DNA of 64,000 bases from Flavobacterium silvaticum (GTDB taxonomy: Bacteria > Bacteroidota > Bacteroidia > Flavobacteriales > Flavobacteriaceae). The stretch lies in assembly GCF_012911565.1 (NCBI RefSeq), contig NZ_JAAMPU010000097.1:1-64000 (forward strand), in the 5' to 3' direction. Of the stretch, positions 60,392-64,000 are shown piece after piece (position 1 is the first letter of the stretch; each line of letters begins with the position of its first letter). A program made the translations under genes and the position numbers. Under the pieces are notes generated by a model that was given only the letters and a program-made list of their open reading frames with translations, was not told where the DNA came from and searched no databases.

Positions 60392-62839
60392 ATGATTGTA
60401 ATGAAATTCGGTGGCACTTCCGTAGCCAATGCCGTAAACATAAATGCCGTAAAGGCCATTGCCCTCAAAGCATCCCAAAATGGAAAAATATTCGTCGTTG
60501 CTTCTGCCTTAAGCGGAATCACAGATCAGTTACTTCTGGCGTCACAATTAGCATCAGCCAAAAACGAAGAGTTTCGTGAGTTGCTGTCGCAGATAGAAAA
60601 AAGGCACCTTGACCTTGTGCGCGAATTGTTGCCGCTTGAAATCCAGAGTTCGGTACTGAGTCATATCAAAAGAAGCCTGAACCAGCTCGAGACCTTGCTT
60701 GAAGGCTGTTTCCTGTTAGGCGAAAAAACAAACCGAAGTGCCGATGCCATCCTGTCTTTTGGCGAATTACTGTCGTCGTATATCGTTTATGAAGCCATAA
60801 AATCCGTTTCAGCCAATGTCGCTTACAAAGACAGCCGTGAATTGATCGTGACCGACGCCAATTTTGGTAAGGCCACAGTCGATTTTGAAAAAACGAATCA
60901 GAACATCAGGGAATACCTGTCAGAAAGCAATTCGCCCATTACCATTTTTCCAGGCTTCATAGCGTCTACCACATCTGGAGAAACCACAACGTTAGGACGC
61001 GGCGGTTCAGATTACACGGCAGCGATCCTGGGTGCGGGAACATCGGCTTCATTGATCGAGATATGGACCGACGTCAACGGCATGTACACCTCGAACCCGA
61101 AACTGGTCAAACAGGCGCGTACGATAGATGCGATTTCGTACCACGAAGCCATGGAATTGTCGCACTTTGGAGCCAAAGTATTGTATCCGCCGACAATACA
61201 GCCCGCACTCGATGCGAAAATTCCAATCGCGATCAAAAACACATTCGAACCCGAAAATCCGGGAACGCTTATAGGCGGTGCCATCGAAGGTTCAGGCGGC
61301 CCGATCAAAGGAATCAGCCATATGGAAAACATCACGTTGCTGACACTCGAAGGATCAGGGATGATTGGCGTGGCTGGCTCGAGCAAGCGATTGTTCGCGG
61401 TGTTGTCGCGACATGGCATCAACGTGGTTTTTATTACTCAGGCGTCGTCGGAACATTCCATCTGCATCGGTATTTCAGATTCAGATGCCGGAATCGCTGA
61501 ATCGGCTGTCAATAACGAATTCGCTTCTGAAATTTCGGCCAACCGGATTTCACCGTGTATCCTTGAAAAAGGCTTGTGCATCGTGGCTTTGGTTGGGGAA
61601 AAGATGAAGAGCCACCAGGGTTTGAGCGGACGTATGTTCAGTACATTAGGTAGAAACAACGTTAACATCCGGGCGATTGCGCAAGGGGCATCGGAACGGA
61701 ATATATCTGTCGTTATCGAAAAGCGTGATGTCAATAAAGCACTTAATAGCTTGCATGAAACGTTTTTTGAGGATAATATCCGGCAGATAAATCTCTTTGT
61801 GATTGGAGTCGGGAACGTAGGCCGACGCTTCATGGATCAACTCAAAAAACAGCAGCAATTCCTCAGATCGGACCGAAAAATCAACATTCGTGTCATTGGC
61901 ATCTCAACCTCCAGAAAAATGGTCTTTGAAGAAAACGGAATCGATTTGGAACAATGGGAAATGCGACTGGAAGCGGGAAACCCGGCCGATATTCAGGAAA
62001 TGATCGAAACCGTAAAGCAACTCAACTTACACAACAGCGTGGTTGTCGATATTACGGCAAGCTCAGATGTTGCGGGTATTTATGGAGCATTCTTAGGCAA
62101 AAACATTGCTGTCGTCACCTGTAACAAAATTGCCTGTTCTTCCGAATATCAGCATTACAACTTTTTGAAAGAACTGAGCCGCCAGTACAATGCCCCATTT
62201 TTGTTTGAGACGAATGTGGGTGCCGGCCTTCCAATCATCGATACACTCAAAAACTTAGTGGCATCGGGTGATAAAGTCCATAAAATACAAGCTGTTTTAT
62301 CAGGAAGCCTCAATTTTATCTTCAACAATTATGATGGTTCCGTGCCCTTTGCAGATATTGTGACCGAAGCTGGCATCCAGGGCTTTACAGAACCCGATCC
62401 GAGAATAGACCTCAGCGGCCTTGACGTAGCGCGTAAAATATTGATCCTGGCGCGTGAAAGCGGAAACGTGATGGAAATTGACGATATCGAACGAAAAGAT
62501 TTTCTACCCGAGGGTGCTTTGAATGCCGCTTCCGTTCCCGATTTCTTCGCCCTTATTTCCAAAGATGAAAAACATTTTGAGGCCATGGTTTCAAAAGCAA
62601 AAGAATTTGGTTCCAGATTGAAATATGTGGCTGAATTTGCCGACGGAAAAGCATCGGTCGGGCTTCAGGTGATTGCGCCGGAACACCCGTTCTATCATCT
62701 GGAAGGAAAAGACAATATCGTATTGTTTTATACGGACCGGTATTTCGACCAGCCTTTGATCATTAAAGGAGCGGGCGCCGGAGCTGATGTTACGGCTTCG
62801 GGGATTTTTGCCGATGTGATACGGGTTGGAAACAACTAA
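60392..62839 (+). CDS. thrA: Bifunctional aspartate kinase/homoserine dehydrogenase
   Basis: An 815-residue fusion enzyme that carries the first and third steps from aspartate to threonine and methionine. The kinase part begins MIVMKFGGTSVANAVNINAV and has TTLGRGGSDYTAAILG and VNGMYTSNPKLVKQAR; the regulatory ACT region covers about residues 310-460. The dehydrogenase opens with IGVGNVGRRFMDQL (near 470) and has ETNVGAGLPIIDTLKNL, the catalytic-lysine region DPRIDLSGLDVARKILILAR and a C-terminal VTASGIFADVIRVG. Length is usual. It follows the threonine-rich leader peptide and is first in the operon thrA-thrB-thrC. Confidence 0.97.
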   Translation: MIVMKFGGTSVANAVNINAVKAIALKASQNGKIFVVASALSGITDQLLLASQLASAKNEEFRELLSQIEKRHLDLVRELLPLEIQSSVLSHIKRSLNQLETLLEGCFLLGEKTNRSADAILSFGELLSSYIVYEAIKSVSANVAYKDSRELIVTDANFGKATVDFEKTNQNIREYLSESNSPITIFPGFIASTTSGETTTLGRGGSDYTAAILGAGTSASLIEIWTDVNGMYTSNPKLVKQARTIDAISYHEAMELSHFGAKVLYPPTIQPALDAKIPIAIKNTFEPENPGTLIGGAIEGSGGPIKGISHMENITLLTLEGSGMIGVAGSSKRLFAVLSRHGINVVFITQASSEHSICIGISDSDAGIAESAVNNEFASEISANRISPCILEKGLCIVALVGEKMKSHQGLSGRMFSTLGRNNVNIRAIAQGASERNISVVIEKRDVNKALNSLHETFFEDNIRQINLFVIGVGNVGRRFMDQLKKQQQFLRSDRKINIRVIGISTSRKMVFEENGIDLEQWEMRLEAGNPADIQEMIETVKQLNLHNSVVVDITASSDVAGIYGAFLGKNIAVVTCNKIACSSEYQHYNFLKELSRQYNAPFLFETNVGAGLPIIDTLKNLVASGDKVHKIQAVLSGSLNFIFNNYDGSVPFADIVTEAGIQGFTEPDPRIDLSGLDVARKILILARESGNVMEIDDIERKDFLPEGALNAASVPDFFALISKDEKHFEAMVSKAKEFGSRLKYVAEFADGKASVGLQVIAPEHPFYHLEGKDNIVLFYTDRYFDQPLIIKGAGAGADVTASGIFADVIRVGNN

Positions 62840-62871
62840 ATCATTGTTTATTGTAATTCTTATTGATTAAA

Positions 62872-63801
62872 ATGAACCAAATAAAACTATTTTCTCCTGC
62901 CACCATCGCCAATCTTTGCTGCGGCTTCGATGTCATGGGGCTTTGTCTCGACAATATTGGTGACGAGGTCGAAATTCACAAATCAGAAACTCCAGGCGTG
63001 AGGATTGTTTCGATAGCAGGTGCCGATTTACCTCTCGAAGCAGAAAAAAATGTCGCCGGAGTTGCCGCCCTTGCCTTGCTTCGCGAATGGCCTACCGATT
63101 TCGGGTTCGAGATTTCAATAACCAAAAAAATAAAAGCCGGAAGCGGTATCGGAAGTTCTGCCGCGAGTGCAGCTGCTGCTGTTTTCGGAATCAACGAATT
63201 ATTGGGCCGCCCGTATGAAGGTTTGGATTTGATCCGATTTGCCATGCAAGGCGAAAAGCTCGCATCCGGAAGCGCCCATGCCGACAATGTCGCTCCTGCC
63301 CTTTTGGGTGCCTTTACCTTGATCCGAAGCTATGATCCGCTCGATGTCATCCGTATCGATTCGCCTGAAGATTTATATGCTGTCGTCATTCACCCCGATA
63401 TTGAATTACGTACAGCCGATGCCAGATCGGTACTCAAACAAAACGTATCCTTGCCGAATGCCATCGAACAATGGGGCAACCTGGGCGGGCTCGTTGCGGG
63501 TTTGTATACCAAAGATTACGGCCTCATCGGTCGGTCATTGCAGGATAAGGTCATCGAACCGTTGCGCGGCATCTTGATTCCGGGGTTTGATAAACTCAAA
63601 ACCGTCGCACAACAGGCAGGTGCGCTTGGTTCCGGAATTTCAGGTTCTGGGCCTTCGGTTTTTGCACTTTGCAAGGGAGCGGCTTCGGCACAACAAACAG
63701 CCGATATGATGTCTGCGGTTTACGGCCAGATTTCCCTCAAACACGACGTTTGGATTTCGTCCATTAATCCAAAAGGAATCAAAATACTCGAAACCAACTG
63801 A
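62872..63801 (+). CDS. thrB: Homoserine kinase
   Basis: A 309-residue GHMP-family kinase started at MNQIKLFSPATIANLCCGFD; the TTG three codons earlier is ignored. It phosphorylates homoserine with ATP. The ATP-binding GHMP loop is KAGSGIGSSAASAAAAVFG (near residue 89) and the C-terminal GSGISGSGPSVFAL completes the site. Thirty-two bases after thrA and one base before thrC, so it is in the operon. Confidence 0.95.
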   Translation: MNQIKLFSPATIANLCCGFDVMGLCLDNIGDEVEIHKSETPGVRIVSIAGADLPLEAEKNVAGVAALALLREWPTDFGFEISITKKIKAGSGIGSSAASAAAAVFGINELLGRPYEGLDLIRFAMQGEKLASGSAHADNVAPALLGAFTLIRSYDPLDVIRIDSPEDLYAVVIHPDIELRTADARSVLKQNVSLPNAIEQWGNLGGLVAGLYTKDYGLIGRSLQDKVIEPLRGILIPGFDKLKTVAQQAGALGSGISGSGPSVFALCKGAASAQQTADMMSAVYGQISLKHDVWISSINPKGIKILETN

Positions 63802-63802
63802 C

Positions 63803-64000
63803 ATGAACTATTTCAGCCTCAACCATAACGCTCCCGATGTTTCTTTTGAACAAGCCATAGTAAAAGGACTGGCACCCGATCGCGGATTGTATTTTCCAAA
63901 AGAAATAACATCATTGCCCGATTCTTTCTTTGAAGCCATCGGAAGCAAATCCAATGTCGATATTGCCTTTGAAACCATCTCTCCTTTTATAGGATCTGAA
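63803..64000 (+). CDS. thrC: Threonine synthase, 5' part
   Basis: The first 66 codons of threonine synthase, cut by the window end. It begins MNYFSLNHNAPDVSFEQAIV and has LAPDRGLYFPKEI, the N-terminal block of the family. The enzyme converts phosphohomoserine to threonine with pyridoxal phosphate; the cofactor lysine lies beyond the window. The ATG is one base after the thrB stop. Confidence 0.88.
   Translation, partial: MNYFSLNHNAPDVSFEQAIVKGLAPDRGLYFPKEITSLPDSFFEAIGSKSNVDIAFETISPFIGSE

Overview
The window is chromosomal DNA of a Bacteroidota, almost certainly a member of the Flavobacteriaceae close to Flavobacterium. The evidence is the gliding genes gldF-gldG, a SusC/SusD pair with a hybrid two-component regulator, a type IX secretion tail on a secreted nuclease, DUF4294 and DUF4369 proteins, and promoters of the TTTG-N19-TAnnTTTG type. 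I see no phage, insertion sequence or CRISPR array.

Layout. 1-5.6 kb: a leftward promoter at the very edge, a DUF4294 protein, an M42 peptidase, two small secreted proteins (one with ankyrin repeats), purC and a seven-helix membrane protein. 5.6-12.5 kb: phoH, then an operon of a SAM-hydrolase-like protein, a small monooxygenase-like protein, a methyltransferase, gldF and gldG, followed by dnaN. 12.5-20 kb: a small membrane protein, three tandem TGTGACA/TGTCACA palindromes, a homologue of the leptospiral surface protein LipL32, an aldehyde dehydrogenase, a universal stress protein, mnmE carrying an apparent in-frame repeat insertion, a ClC channel, an EamA protein and a decayed PAP2 phosphatase. 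20-28 kb: ppa and two different patatin-like proteins, one of them with its catalytic dyad split by about ten membrane helices.

28.3-45.5 kb is a polysaccharide utilization locus. Leftwards it runs SusC, SusD, GH130, an MFS transporter, a putative glycan-active lipoprotein and GH13, with a 1403-residue hybrid sensor upstream. A pair of GTGTACAC boxes sits in front of susC. A cyclase-like DUF3095 protein and a GH43 protein flank it. SusC/D would import oligosaccharide, the GH enzymes would cleave it, the MFS protein would carry products across the inner membrane, and the hybrid sensor would switch the locus on.

45.5-58.5 kb: an L,D-transpeptidase, an aldo/keto reductase, a secreted endonuclease, an AAA/VWA pair, a metallo-beta-lactamase/rhodanese protein, a TlpA-like lipoprotein, tRNA-Tyr followed by a very long hairpin and a patch of repeats, and a secreted metallo-beta-lactamase fused to a ComEA-type DNA-binding tail. 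58.5-64 kb: histidine ammonia-lyase, then the threonine operon thrA-thrB-thrC (thrC cut by the window end), preceded by a 28-codon peptide with nine threonines that looks like an attenuation leader.

Several track starts at TTG or upstream ATG codons were moved to internal ATG codons on the basis of promoter overlap, signal peptides or family starts. All functional names are from reading motifs by eye; no database search was run.
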